A stretch of 64,000 nucleotides of DNA from the NCBI GenBank assembly GCA_017305635.1, contig JAFKKF010000006.1, forward strand, positions 372,001 to 436,000. The letters are read 5' to 3'. Within the stretch, counting starts at the first letter, position 1. Every line of letters begins with the position of its first letter. Of the stretch, positions 48,270 through 57,016 are shown piece after piece. The notes under the pieces were generated by a model. The model saw nothing but the letters and a program-made list of their open reading frames with translations. It did not search any database and was not told where the DNA came from. The position numbers were made by a program, and so were the translations under genes. This DNA is from Hyphomicrobiales bacterium. Its GTDB lineage: Bacteria > Pseudomonadota > Alphaproteobacteria > Rhizobiales > Kaistiaceae.

Positions 48270-49094
48270 ATGACGTCCGCGACCCTCGGCCAGAAACTCG
48301 ATGCGCTCCGCGCCGGATTCCCGGTGCTGCGGCCGGGTCACGTCTGGCTGGTCGGAGCGGGGCCGGGCGATCCTGGCCTGCTCACCCTTGCCGCACTCGC
48401 CGCGCTCGATGCGGCGGATGTCGTGGTCCATGACGCGCTGGTCGATCCGCGCGTGCTGGCGCTGGCGCGAGCCGATGCCGCGCTCGAGCGGGCCGGCAAG
48501 CGCGGCGGCGCACCGTCCGTGCCACAGGACGCGATCTCGCGACGGCTGATCGCGCTCGCCCGCGGCGGCAAGCGGGTAGTGCGGCTGAAGGGCGGCGATC
48601 CCTTCGTCTTCGCGCGGGGCGGCGAGGAGGCCATGGCGCTCGCCAAGGCCGCCATCCCCTTCCGCATCCTCTCCGGCGTCACGGCCGGGCTCGCCGGCCT
48701 CGTCGCCGCCTCGATCCCGGCGACGCTGCGTGGCGTCAACCAGGCGATCATCCTCGCCACCGGCCATGCGGCGAGCGGACCGGACGGGCTCGACTGGGCG
48801 GCGCTGGCACGGACCGGCCAGCCGCTCGTCATCTACATGGCCATGCACAAGCTCGGCGAGATCGCCGCGGCGCTGGCCGCGGGCGGCCTCGCCGAATCGA
48901 CGCCGGCGGCGGTGATCGCCTCGGCGACCTTGCCGGAGGAGCGCATCCTCGTTTCGACCCTCCGAAACGTCGCGGCCGATGCCGCCGAGGCGAAGCTCGC
49001 GGCGCCGGCGATCCTCGCGGTTGGGGGCATCGTCGCGGCGCGTGAGGCGCTCGCCGATGCGGTCGCGCGGCTGAAGGCGGAGGCGGTCGCATGA
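48270..49094 (+). CDS. cobA: Uroporphyrinogen-III C-methyltransferase (CobA)
   Basis: 274 residues. Methylates C-2 and C-7 of uroporphyrinogen III, making precorrin-2, the entry to cobalamin and siroheme. Motifs: VWLVGAGPGDPGLLTLAAL, DVVVHDALVDPRVL, VVRLKGGDPFVFARGGEE and the SGVTAGLAGLVAASIPATLRG segment. ATG at 48270 is used; a TTG at 48261 is possible. No good ribosome site stands before either. Overlaps cobB by 4 bases. It lacks the CysG NAD-dehydrogenase part. Confidence 0.94.
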   Translation: MTSATLGQKLDALRAGFPVLRPGHVWLVGAGPGDPGLLTLAALAALDAADVVVHDALVDPRVLALARADAALERAGKRGGAPSVPQDAISRRLIALARGGKRVVRLKGGDPFVFARGGEEAMALAKAAIPFRILSGVTAGLAGLVAASIPATLRGVNQAIILATGHAASGPDGLDWAALARTGQPLVIYMAMHKLGEIAAALAAGGLAESTPAAVIASATLPEERILVSTLRNVAADAAEAKLAAPAILAVGGIVAAREALADAVARLKAEAVA

Positions 49095-50398
49095 GGCGCG
49101 GCCTCGTCGTCTCGGCGCCGGCCTCGGGCGCCGGCAAGACGGTGGTCGCCGCCGGGCTGCTGCGTGCGCTGTCGTCGCGGGGTGTCGCCGTGCGGGCGGC
49201 GAAGTCCGGGCCCGACTATATCGACCCGGCTTTCCATCAGGCGGCGACCGGGCGCGAGAGCGTCAATCTCGACACCTGGGCCATGCCACCGGGCCTGCTC
49301 GACGCGCTCGCCGGTGGTGCCGGCGGCGACGTGGTGCTGATCGAAGGCGCCATGGGCCTTTTCGACGGCGCTCTTGCGGAGCCGGGGCGGACGGGAGCGG
49401 CCGCCGAGCTCGCGGCGCATTTCGACCTGCCGGTGTTGCTCGTCATGGACGTGAGCGGACAGGCGCAGACCGCCGCGGCGCTGGTGCGCGGGCTCGCCAC
49501 CCATGACCCGCGGGTGAAGGTCGCCGGCGTGATCCTCAACCGCGTCGCCAGCGAGCGGCACCGGCGCTTCGTCGCCGATGCGGTCACCGCCGCCGGCTTC
49601 CCGGTCCTCGGCGCCATCCCGCGCGACGCGGCTCTGGCGCTGCCCGCGCGCCATCTCGGCCTCGTCCAGGCCGGTGAGCATGGCGACATCGAAGCCTGCA
49701 TCGCGCGTATCGGGGATATCGTCGCCCGTCACGTCGACCTCGATGCCGTGGTCGCGGCGGCGGGCCCTCTCATGCCGCGAGCGGGCGATTGGCAGGCAGC
49801 GCTGCCGCCGCCCGGCAGCCGCATCGCGCTCGCCCGCGACGAGGCCTTCAGCTTCATCTATCCGCATGTGCTCGCCGGCTGGCGGCGGGCCAATGCCGAG
49901 ATCGTCGCCTTCTCGCCGCTGGCCGGCGAGGCGCCGCCGGCGGATTGCGATGCCTGCTGGCTGCCCGGCGGCTATCCCGAGCTCCATGCCGGCCGGCTCG
50001 CTGCGGCGAACCGCTTCCATGAGGCGCTTCGGGCCTTTGCGGCGACCCGGCCCGTGCATGGCGAGTGCGGCGGCCACATGGTGCTCGGCCGCTGGCTCGA
50101 GGATGCCGATGGCGTCCGCCATCCCATGACCGGCCTGCTCGGCCACGCCACCAGCTTCGCCAGGCGGAAGCTCACCCTCGGCTATCGCGAGGCGCGGCTC
50201 GTCGCCGACGGCGCCATCGGGCGGAAGGGCGCCGTCGTGCGCGGGCACGAGTTCCACTATTCGACCATTGCCGAGGCGGGCAACGACGCGCCATTCGCCG
50301 AGCTTGCCGATGCGTCGGGCGCGCCGCTCGGCCCGGCGGGCGGGCGACGCGGCCAGGTCACCGGCAGCTGGTTCCATGCGATTGCACGGGCGGCCTGA
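49091..50398 (+). CDS. cobB: Hydrogenobyrinic/cobyrinic acid a,c-diamide synthase (CobB)
   Basis: 435 residues. ATP- and glutamine-dependent amidation of the a and c carboxylates. P-loop VVSAPASGAGKTVVAAGLL at the start, KSGPDYIDPAFHQAATGR and VVLIEGAMGLFDGA in the synthetase half, and the class I glutamine-amidotransferase half with the nucleophile in VHGECGGHMVLG (Cys at about 326) and histidine in HEFHYSTI. In aerobic producers the substrate is hydrogenobyrinate. End of the corrin cluster; a 29-base gap precedes the IlvD/EDD gene. Genes cobE, cobF, cobN, cobC and cobD are not in the window. Confidence 0.95.
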   Translation: MRRGLVVSAPASGAGKTVVAAGLLRALSSRGVAVRAAKSGPDYIDPAFHQAATGRESVNLDTWAMPPGLLDALAGGAGGDVVLIEGAMGLFDGALAEPGRTGAAAELAAHFDLPVLLVMDVSGQAQTAAALVRGLATHDPRVKVAGVILNRVASERHRRFVADAVTAAGFPVLGAIPRDAALALPARHLGLVQAGEHGDIEACIARIGDIVARHVDLDAVVAAAGPLMPRAGDWQAALPPPGSRIALARDEAFSFIYPHVLAGWRRANAEIVAFSPLAGEAPPADCDACWLPGGYPELHAGRLAAANRFHEALRAFAATRPVHGECGGHMVLGRWLEDADGVRHPMTGLLGHATSFARRKLTLGYREARLVADGAIGRKGAVVRGHEFHYSTIAEAGNDAPFAELADASGAPLGPAGGRRGQVTGSWFHAIARAA

Positions 50399-50427
50399 AA
50401 GATCCGATCAGTGAAGAGAGAAGAAGC

Positions 50428-52158
50428 ATGACGAGGAAACGGAAGACGGTCGCGGAGCTTCGCAGCCAGCGCTGGTTCTCGGCGCCGGGCGCTACCGGCG
50501 TCCACAAGCACCGGCGCATGAAGCAGGGCGGCTTCGCGCCGGCGGATTACGAGGACAAGCCGGTCATCGGAATCCTCTCCACCTGGTCGGACTTCAACAC
50601 CTGCCACGCGCATTTCCCGCAGCGCATCGAGGACGTGAAGCGCGGCGTCTGGGAGGCGGGCGGGTTCCCGGTCGTCATCCCGATGCAGAGCGTCAGCGAG
50701 AGCTTCGTCCGCCCGACGAGCATGATGTACCGCAACTTCCTCGCCATGGAGGCGGAGGAGGCGATCCGCTCGCAGCCGGTCGACGGGGTCGTCCTCATGG
50801 GCGGCTGCGACAAGACCACGCCCGGCCTCGTCATGGGCGCGGCCTCGGCAGGCGTGCCGGCGATCTACGTGCCGGCCGGCCCGCTTCTCAACGGCTACTG
50901 GCGGGGCGAGCGCATGGGCGCCGGTTCCTCGACCTGGAAGACCGAGGCCGACTATCGCGCCGGCCGGCTGACGCGCGAGGAATGGGTTGCCTCCGGCGAC
51001 ACGACGGCGCGCTCGGCGGGAACGTGCAACACCATGGGCACGGCCTCGACCATGACGTCGCTTACCGACGTGCTCGGCCTGACGCTGCCCGGCGCCAGCT
51101 CGATCCCGGCGGTGGATGCCGCCCACCAGCGCATGGCCGCGCTCTCCGGCCGGCGGATCGTCGAGATGGTGTGGGAGGACCTGAAGCCGACCGACATCGT
51201 CACGCCGGCCTCGCTGAGAAATGCCGTGATCACCGACATGGCGCTGTCGGGCTCGACCAATTCGCTGATCCATCTCGTCGCCATGGCGCGGCGGCTCCAC
51301 CTCGACCTGTCGCTGGCGGATTTCGGCAAGGCGAGCGAGGGCGTGCCGGTCGTCGCCAACCTGATGCCGTCGGGCAAGTACCTGATGGAGGATTTCTATT
51401 TCGCCGGCGGCCTGACGGCGCTCCTCAACGTCATCCGGGAGCACCTCGATCTTTCCTGCGTGACGGCCAATGGCAAGACGCTCGGCGAGAACATCGAGGG
51501 GGCCGAGGTCTTCGACCATGACGTCATCCGGCCGCTCGACAATCCGGTCTATGGGTCGGGCGGGCTGATCGTGCTCACCGGCAACCTCGCTCCGCGCGGT
51601 GCCGTGCTGAAGCGCTCGGCGGCGACGCCGGAGCTCCTTTCCCATACCGGCCCGGCGATCGTCTTCGAGAACCGCAAGGACATGATGGCACGGATCGACG
51701 ATCCGAAACTCGGGGCCACGGCCGACAGCGTGCTCGTGCTCCGCGATGCCGGGCCGGTCGGCGCCCCGGGCATGCCGGAATGGGGCATGCTGCCGATTCC
51801 GAAGCCGCTCCTCGAGAAGGGCGTGCGCGACATGGTGCGCATCTCCGATGCGCGCATGAGCGGCACGAGCTATGGCACCTGCGTCCTCCATGTCTGCCCG
51901 GAAAGCCGCGTCGGCGGCCCGCTGGCGCTGGTGAAGACCGGCGACCTCATCCGGCTCGACGCGGAGAAGCGGAGCATCGACATCCTCGTCGACGAGGCCG
52001 AGCTGGAACGCCGCCGGGCTGCCTGGAAGCCGCCGGCGCCGCACTACACGCGCGGCTATGGCGAGCTCTATTCGCAGCATGTGCTGCAGGCGGACGAGGG
52101 CTGCGATTTCGACTTCCTCGCCCGTGCCGGTGTCACCGAGGAGCCCGAGGTCCATTGA
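50428..52158 (+). CDS. IlvD/EDD family dehydratase (sugar-acid dehydratase type)
   Basis: 576 residues, iron-sulfur dehydratase that removes water from a sugar acid or dihydroxy acid. The CDKTTPG signature is at GGCDKTTPGLVMGAASAGV, with another cluster cysteine in AGTCNTMGTAST and the substrate block MALSGSTNSLIHLVAMAR. The N terminus LRSQRWFSAPGATGVHKHRR and the later PGMPEWGMLPIP are those of the L-arabinonate/galactonate dehydratase branch rather than biosynthetic IlvD. No sugar operon is next to it; it is squeezed between cobB and the transglycosylase, whose start overlaps its stop (TTGA). Confidence 0.9.
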   Translation: MTRKRKTVAELRSQRWFSAPGATGVHKHRRMKQGGFAPADYEDKPVIGILSTWSDFNTCHAHFPQRIEDVKRGVWEAGGFPVVIPMQSVSESFVRPTSMMYRNFLAMEAEEAIRSQPVDGVVLMGGCDKTTPGLVMGAASAGVPAIYVPAGPLLNGYWRGERMGAGSSTWKTEADYRAGRLTREEWVASGDTTARSAGTCNTMGTASTMTSLTDVLGLTLPGASSIPAVDAAHQRMAALSGRRIVEMVWEDLKPTDIVTPASLRNAVITDMALSGSTNSLIHLVAMARRLHLDLSLADFGKASEGVPVVANLMPSGKYLMEDFYFAGGLTALLNVIREHLDLSCVTANGKTLGENIEGAEVFDHDVIRPLDNPVYGSGGLIVLTGNLAPRGAVLKRSAATPELLSHTGPAIVFENRKDMMARIDDPKLGATADSVLVLRDAGPVGAPGMPEWGMLPIPKPLLEKGVRDMVRISDARMSGTSYGTCVLHVCPESRVGGPLALVKTGDLIRLDAEKRSIDILVDEAELERRRAAWKPPAPHYTRGYGELYSQHVLQADEGCDFDFLARAGVTEEPEVH

Positions 52159-53411
52159 CCTTTGCCATCGCCTTCTGCGGCGCCGCGCTGCGGCTCTTCT
52201 TCGCGGCGGTGTTCTATCTCGCCGCGCCGTCGGAGAGCCATGCGCTGACAGCGGCGGAAAGGGCGAAGGCCGAAGCTGCCTTTCCCGGTTGGGTCGAGCG
52301 ACAAGTCTGGCCGGCGGCGAAAAAGGCCGGCGTGGCGCGCGCGACCTTCGATGCCGCCTTTGCCGGCGTCCGGATCGACTGGTCGCTGCCCGAGCTCGGG
52401 CCCGGCGGCGGCGTGCCGGAGGGACAGGCCGAGTTCCAGTCGCCGGCCGCCTATTTCAACGAGAAGCGGCTCGCCGATCTCGCCGCGCTCGGCAGGCCGC
52501 TGCTGCGGCAATGGTCGAAGACGCTCGCGGGAATCGAGAAGCGCTACGGCGTGCCGGCGGAGATCGTGGTCGCGATCTGGGGGCGGGAGTCCGCCTATGG
52601 GCGCGTCGCGCCGGGCAAGCTCGCGATCGCGGCGCTCGCGACCGAGTCCTATGTCGGCCGGCGGAAGGAGACGTTCTTTCCCGAGCTGATCGCGGCTCTG
52701 AAAATCCTCCAGCGTGGCGACGTGCAACCACGCCAGATGCTCAGCTCCTGGGCCGGCGCGCTCGGCGAGACGCAGTTCCTGCCGTCGAAGTTCCTCCAGT
52801 TCGCGGTCGATTTCGATGGCGACGGGCGCGCCGACATCTGGAACTCGACGCCCGACGTGCTGGCCTCGATCGCGCACTATCTCGTGCAGCATGGCTGGAC
52901 GCGCGGGCAGGGCTGGGGTTTCGAGGTGAAGGCGCCGTCCGCCGTCGCCTGCTCGCTGGAAGGTCCGGAGCAGGGGAAGCCGCTATCCGCCTGGCAGAAG
53001 ATGGGCGTGGCGCCGCTCGGGTCCCTGCCGCGCTATGCCAGGGCGGATACGAAGTTCCACCTGCTCATGCCGGCGGGGCGCCTCGGGCCTGCCTTCCTGG
53101 TGACGAGCAATTTCTACGACATCAAGGATTACAACAACTCGGACCTCTATGCGCTCTTCATCGGCCAGCTCGCCGACCGCTATATCGGTGGCGGAGCTTT
53201 CGCCGGCGGCTGGAGCAAGGTCGCGACGGGGTTCAAGCGGAGCGACGTGCTCGCCATCCAGAAGAGGCTGGTCGCCATGGGCCATGACGTCGGCAAGGTG
53301 GACGGGCTCGTCGGCTACAAGACGCGCATCGCCATCGGGCTGTGGCAGAGGAAGCAGGGCATGGCGGAGACCTGCTACCCGGACGCGGCGGTGTTCGCGG
53401 GATTGCGGTAG
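52155..53411 (+). CDS. Lytic murein transglycosylase (MltB-like, SLT_2 plus peptidoglycan-binding domain)
   Basis: 418 residues starting at a TTG whose bases overlap the previous stop; GAGG stands 5 bases before. Signal sequence (residues 1-26, up to SESHA) leads to the periplasm. The SLT_2 domain (about 30-320) has the catalytic glutamate in AIWGRESAYGRVAPG (near 140), LQRGDVQPRQMLSSWAGALGE and FLPSKFLQFAVDFDGDGRADIW. A PG_binding_1 domain is at the C terminus (DVLAIQKRLVAMGHDVGKVDG...ALGLWQRKQG-like). No lipobox, so it is a soluble form. It cleaves peptidoglycan to 1,6-anhydro products. Confidence 0.92.
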   Translation: MTFAIAFCGAALRLFFAAVFYLAAPSESHALTAAERAKAEAAFPGWVERQVWPAAKKAGVARATFDAAFAGVRIDWSLPELGPGGGVPEGQAEFQSPAAYFNEKRLADLAALGRPLLRQWSKTLAGIEKRYGVPAEIVVAIWGRESAYGRVAPGKLAIAALATESYVGRRKETFFPELIAALKILQRGDVQPRQMLSSWAGALGETQFLPSKFLQFAVDFDGDGRADIWNSTPDVLASIAHYLVQHGWTRGQGWGFEVKAPSAVACSLEGPEQGKPLSAWQKMGVAPLGSLPRYARADTKFHLLMPAGRLGPAFLVTSNFYDIKDYNNSDLYALFIGQLADRYIGGGAFAGGWSKVATGFKRSDVLAIQKRLVAMGHDVGKVDGLVGYKTRIAIGLWQRKQGMAETCYPDAAVFAGLR

Positions 53412-53426
53412 ACGGGACTAGATTCC

Positions 53427-55238
53427 TCAGCCTCCCTCGATCTCCTCGCGCAGCATCTCGATCCTGAGCCATTCCTCCTCGGCCGCCGATAGCTCGCCTT
53501 GTGCCTCGGCGAGCGCCTTGGTCGCCCGGTCGAAGTCGGCGGGATCGCGGGCGTAGAAGTCGGCGGCGGACAACTTCCCGTTGAGGTCGGCGATGGTGGC
53601 GGAAAGCTTTTCCATCCGCTCGGGCAGCGTCTTCAGCGCGTGCTGGTCGGCGAAGGTGAGCTTTCGGCGCGCTGTCGGTGCGGCCGAAACGGCAGCGGGC
53701 TTCGGGGAGGCGGGCGCCGCCTTCGGCTGGGGCTTTCGCGCGAGGATGTTGCCGCGCTGGGCGAGCATGTCCGAATAGCCGCCGGCATAGACGGTCCAGC
53801 GGCCGTCGCCCTCGCCGGCAATGGTCGTGGTCACGATGCGGTCGAGGAAGTCGCGGTCGTGGCTGACGAGGAGCAGCGTGCCGGGATAGGAGGCGAGCAT
53901 TTCCTGCAGCAGGTCCAGCGTCTCCAGGTCGAGGTCGTTGGTCGGCTCGTCGAGGATGAGGAGGTTGGAGGGCTTGGCCAAAGCGCGGGCGAGCATCAGC
54001 CGGCCGCGCTCGCCACCGGACAGTGCCTTGACCGGCGTGCGCGCCTGCTCGGGACGGAAGAGGAAGTCCTTCATGTAGCCGACGACGTGGCGTGCCTCGC
54101 CGCCGATGATCACCGTGTCGCCGCGCCCGTCGGTGAGCGTGTCGGCAACCGTGCGCTCGGGATCGAGGCTCTCGCGGCGCTGGTCGAGGGTGGCGATCTC
54201 GAGATTGGTGCCGAGCCGTACCGTGCCGGAATCCGGCGGAAGAATGCCGGTCAGCAGGTTGATCAGCGTGGTCTTGCCGGCGCCGTTCGGCCCGACGATG
54301 CCGATGCGGTCGCCGCGCTCGATGCGGATCGAGAAGCCGTCGACAATGGGGCGCTCGCCATAGCGCTTGGAAACGTCCCTGGCCTCGATCACCAGCTTGC
54401 CCGAGGCATTGGCCTCCTGCACGGTCAGCGTCACGTCGCCCTGCGGGCGGTTCTGGCGCGACCGCTTGCGCTCGGCGCGGAGCGCGTGCAGGTCGCCGAG
54501 ACGGCGCACGTTCCGCTTCCGCCGCGCGCTGACGCCGTAGCGGAGCCAGTGCTCCTCCTCGACGATCTTGCGGTCGAGCTTGTGACGCTCGCGCTCCTCT
54601 TCCTCCAGCACCTCGTCGCGCCAGGCCTCGAAGGCGCCGAAGCCCCTGTCGAGGCGGCGCGTCTCGCCGCGATCGAGCCAGACGGTGGCCTGCGTGAGGT
54701 TCTCCAGGAACCGCCGGTCGTGGCTGATGATCACCATGGCCGAACGGGAGGATTTCAGCGTCTCTTCGAGGCCCTCGATTGCCGAGATGTCGAGATGGTT
54801 GGTGGGTTCGTCGAGGAGGAGGATGTCGGGCTCCGGGGCCAGCGTCCGTGCCAGCGCGGCGCGGCGGGCCTCGCCGCCGGAGAGACGCTTCGGCTCCTCC
54901 TCGCCGGTGAGGCCGAGGGTTTCGAGAAGGTAGCGGGCGCGGTGCGGATCGTCGCCCGGACCGAGACCGGCCTCGACATAGGCGAGCGTCGTGGCGAAGC
55001 CGGCGAGGTCCGGCTCCTGCGGCAGGTAGCGTATGGTCGCCGAGGGCTGCAGGAAGCGCGTGCCGGAATCGAAGGCGACGGTGCCGGCGGCGATCTTCAG
55101 GAGCGTCGACTTGCCCGAGCCGTTGCGGCCGACGAGCGCCACCTTCTCGTTCGGCGAGACCGAGAGCTCGGCGCCGGTGAGGAGCGGCGTGCTGCCGAAG
55201 GTGAGGCGGATATCCTGGAGCAGGAGAAGCGGCGGCAT
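53427..55238 (-). CDS. uup: ABC-F family ATPase (Uup-like)
   Basis: 603 residues, two ABC domains and no membrane segments. First P-loop VGRNGSGKST with LSGGEARRAALARTLA and LLLDEPTNHLDI; second P-loop VGPNGAGKTT with LSGGERGRLMLARALA and LILDEPTNDLDL. The linker between them (about 205-265) is basic, and the C-terminal coiled-coil (DQHALKTLPERMEKLSATIA to EEWLRIEMLREEIEGG) is the DNA/ribosome-binding tail typical of Uup. Acts on ribosomes or recombination intermediates. Its stop and the RF3 gene before it are 2 bases apart (55239-55240), so they are likely co-transcribed. Confidence 0.9.
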   Translation of the reverse strand: MPPLLLLQDIRLTFGSTPLLTGAELSVSPNEKVALVGRNGSGKSTLLKIAAGTVAFDSGTRFLQPSATIRYLPQEPDLAGFATTLAYVEAGLGPGDDPHRARYLLETLGLTGEEEPKRLSGGEARRAALARTLAPEPDILLLDEPTNHLDISAIEGLEETLKSSRSAMVIISHDRRFLENLTQATVWLDRGETRRLDRGFGAFEAWRDEVLEEEERERHKLDRKIVEEEHWLRYGVSARRKRNVRRLGDLHALRAERKRSRQNRPQGDVTLTVQEANASGKLVIEARDVSKRYGERPIVDGFSIRIERGDRIGIVGPNGAGKTTLINLLTGILPPDSGTVRLGTNLEIATLDQRRESLDPERTVADTLTDGRGDTVIIGGEARHVVGYMKDFLFRPEQARTPVKALSGGERGRLMLARALAKPSNLLILDEPTNDLDLETLDLLQEMLASYPGTLLLVSHDRDFLDRIVTTTIAGEGDGRWTVYAGGYSDMLAQRGNILARKPQPKAAPASPKPAAVSAAPTARRKLTFADQHALKTLPERMEKLSATIADLNGKLSAADFYARDPADFDRATKALAEAQGELSAAEEEWLRIEMLREEIEGG

Positions 55239-55240
55239 CG

Positions 55241-56824
55241 CTACTTCGCCATGGCCTCGCGCTGGTAGTCCTTGACGTCGGAGAACTTCACCTCCGGCGC
55301 GCGGTCCATCTCGAATTTCAGCATGAAGGCGGAGGGCGCCATGAAGACCGGCGAACCGTCGAGATCGGCCGCCATGTCGCCGCGATGCTTGGCGGTGAAG
55401 GCGTCGAGGTCGGTGCGCTTCTCCGCGCTCACCCAGCGGCAGACCTGGAAGCGCGGCGTCTCGAACGCAATATCGAGGTTGTATTCGGTGGCGAGGCGGT
55501 CCTTCAGCACATCGAGCTGCAGGGCGCCGACGACACCGATGATCGGCTGGGACCCGTCATAGGGAAGGAAGACCTGGACGACGCCCTCCTCGGCCATCTG
55601 GACGAGGGATTCGCGGAGCTTCTTCGCCTTCATCGCGTCGCCGACGCGGACGCGGCGGAGGATTTCCGGGGCGAAGCTCGGCACGCCGTGAAAGGTCAGG
55701 TTCTCGCCCTCGGTCAGCGTGTCGCCGATGCGCAGCGTCCCGTGATTGGGGATGCCGACTATGTCGCCGGGGAAAGCCTCATCGGCGACCTTCCTATCCT
55801 GCGCGAAGAAGAACTGCGGCGCGTTGAGGCTGATCAGCTTGCCGGTCCTGACCAGCTTCGCCTTCATGCCGCGGTCGAGCTTGCCGGAGCAGATGCGCAT
55901 GAAGGCGATGCGGTCGCGGTGGTTCGGATCCATGTTCGCCTGGATCTTGAAGACGAAGCCGCTCATCGCCTTCTCGCCGGGCGAGACCTCGCGCTCCTCG
56001 GCGGGGCGCGGCTCGGGAGCGGGTGCGATGGCGGCGAGGCGGTCGATGAGGTCGCGCACGCCGAAATTGCGGAGCGCCGAACCGAAGAGCACCGGCGTCA
56101 GGTGGCCCTCGCGAAAGGATTGCATCTCGAAGGGCCGGCAGGCGGCCTCGGCGAGCGAAATCTCTTCGGCGACGGTCTCGCGCTCGGCCTCGGCGAGATA
56201 GGGGGCGAGCGTCAGCGCGGTGACCTCGGGCAGCGGCTCCGGCGCTTCGCTCGCCGCGTCCATGCGGCGGACGGACTTGTGCTCGAGGTCGTAGACGCCG
56301 GCGAAGCCGCGGCCCGAGCCGAGCGGCCAGCTCACCGGAGCGGTGTCGAGCGCCAGCGTCTTCTCGATCTCCTCGAGGAGCTCGAAGGGATGGCGCGCCT
56401 CGCGGTCCATCTTGTTGATGAAGGTGACGATCGGGATGTCGCGCAGCCGGCAGACCTCGAAGAGTTTCTTGGTGCGGTCCTCGATGCCCTTCGCCGCGTC
56501 GATCACCATGACGGCGGAATCGACCGCCGAGAGCGTGCGGTAGGTATCCTCGGAGAAGTCCTCGTGGCCGGGCGTATCGAGAAGGTTGAAGACGAGGTCG
56601 GCATATTCGAAGGTCATCACCGAGGTGACGATGGAGATGCCGCGCTCGCGCTCCATCTGCATCCAGTCCGAGCGGGTCTGGCGGCGGGTGGCCTTGGCCT
56701 TGACCTCGCCGGCGAGCTGGATCGCGCCGCCGAAGAGGAGCAGCTTCTCGGTGAGCGTCGTCTTGCCCGCGTCCGGGTGGGAAATGATCGCGAACGTGCG
56801 GCGGCGGGCGTATTCGGCGGGCAT
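55241..56824 (-). CDS. prfC: Peptide chain release factor 3
   Basis: 527 residues, GTPase that recycles RF1/RF2 from the ribosome. G motifs: FAIISHPDAGKTTLTEKLLL (G1 near residue 15), LDTPGHEDFSEDTYR (G3) and FINKMDREARHP (G4). Domain II and the C-terminal RF3-specific domain follow (RIAFMRICSGKLDRGMKAK, VGALQLDVLKDRLATEYNLD). Length equals that of E. coli RF3. ATG at 56824 starts MPAEYARRRTFA, matching the family; an upstream start at 56926 would add a 34-residue non-family tail. Divergent from the otnK operon over 192 bases. Confidence 0.95.
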   Translation of the reverse strand: MPAEYARRRTFAIISHPDAGKTTLTEKLLLFGGAIQLAGEVKAKATRRQTRSDWMQMERERGISIVTSVMTFEYADLVFNLLDTPGHEDFSEDTYRTLSAVDSAVMVIDAAKGIEDRTKKLFEVCRLRDIPIVTFINKMDREARHPFELLEEIEKTLALDTAPVSWPLGSGRGFAGVYDLEHKSVRRMDAASEAPEPLPEVTALTLAPYLAEAERETVAEEISLAEAACRPFEMQSFREGHLTPVLFGSALRNFGVRDLIDRLAAIAPAPEPRPAEEREVSPGEKAMSGFVFKIQANMDPNHRDRIAFMRICSGKLDRGMKAKLVRTGKLISLNAPQFFFAQDRKVADEAFPGDIVGIPNHGTLRIGDTLTEGENLTFHGVPSFAPEILRRVRVGDAMKAKKLRESLVQMAEEGVVQVFLPYDGSQPIIGVVGALQLDVLKDRLATEYNLDIAFETPRFQVCRWVSAEKRTDLDAFTAKHRGDMAADLDGSPVFMAPSAFMLKFEMDRAPEVKFSDVKDYQREAMAK

Positions 56825-56940
56825 CGGGGGCTTCTGTCGGTTTCGGGCGGTGATTTGGGACGAGTTCGGCGGAGTTGCAACCGATTTCTCGGCGGCCTGC
56901 CGATTGGCGCGACGGGGGAACGTCACTAGTCTGTCGCTCC

Positions 56941-56963
56941 TGCGAACGGAAAACCGCTTCGCA
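56941..56963. promoter_or_regulatory. Candidate operator upstream of the acid-sugar operon
   Basis: TGCGAACGGAAAACCGCTTCGCA has outer arms TGCGAA/TTCGCA and inner CGG/CCG around AAAA, spoiled by one extra base. It lies 54 bases before the otnK start and 117 before the divergent prfC start. Size and position suit a dimeric repressor binding site. Nearby CTAGT-like repeats (56925, 56981) were noted but not resolved into promoter elements. Confidence 0.45.
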
Positions 56964-57016
56964 CTTTTCCCGCAAAGGCTCTAGTGTCGCGCTCCTCGTC
57001 CCATCAGGTCCCCGCC

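Noticed and set aside
46216..48270. Minus-strand open frame continuing upstream from cobK for about 2 kb
   Set aside because: The CobK family begins at [10 protein letters not shown] (46215); the part before it is antisense to cobL and cobM.
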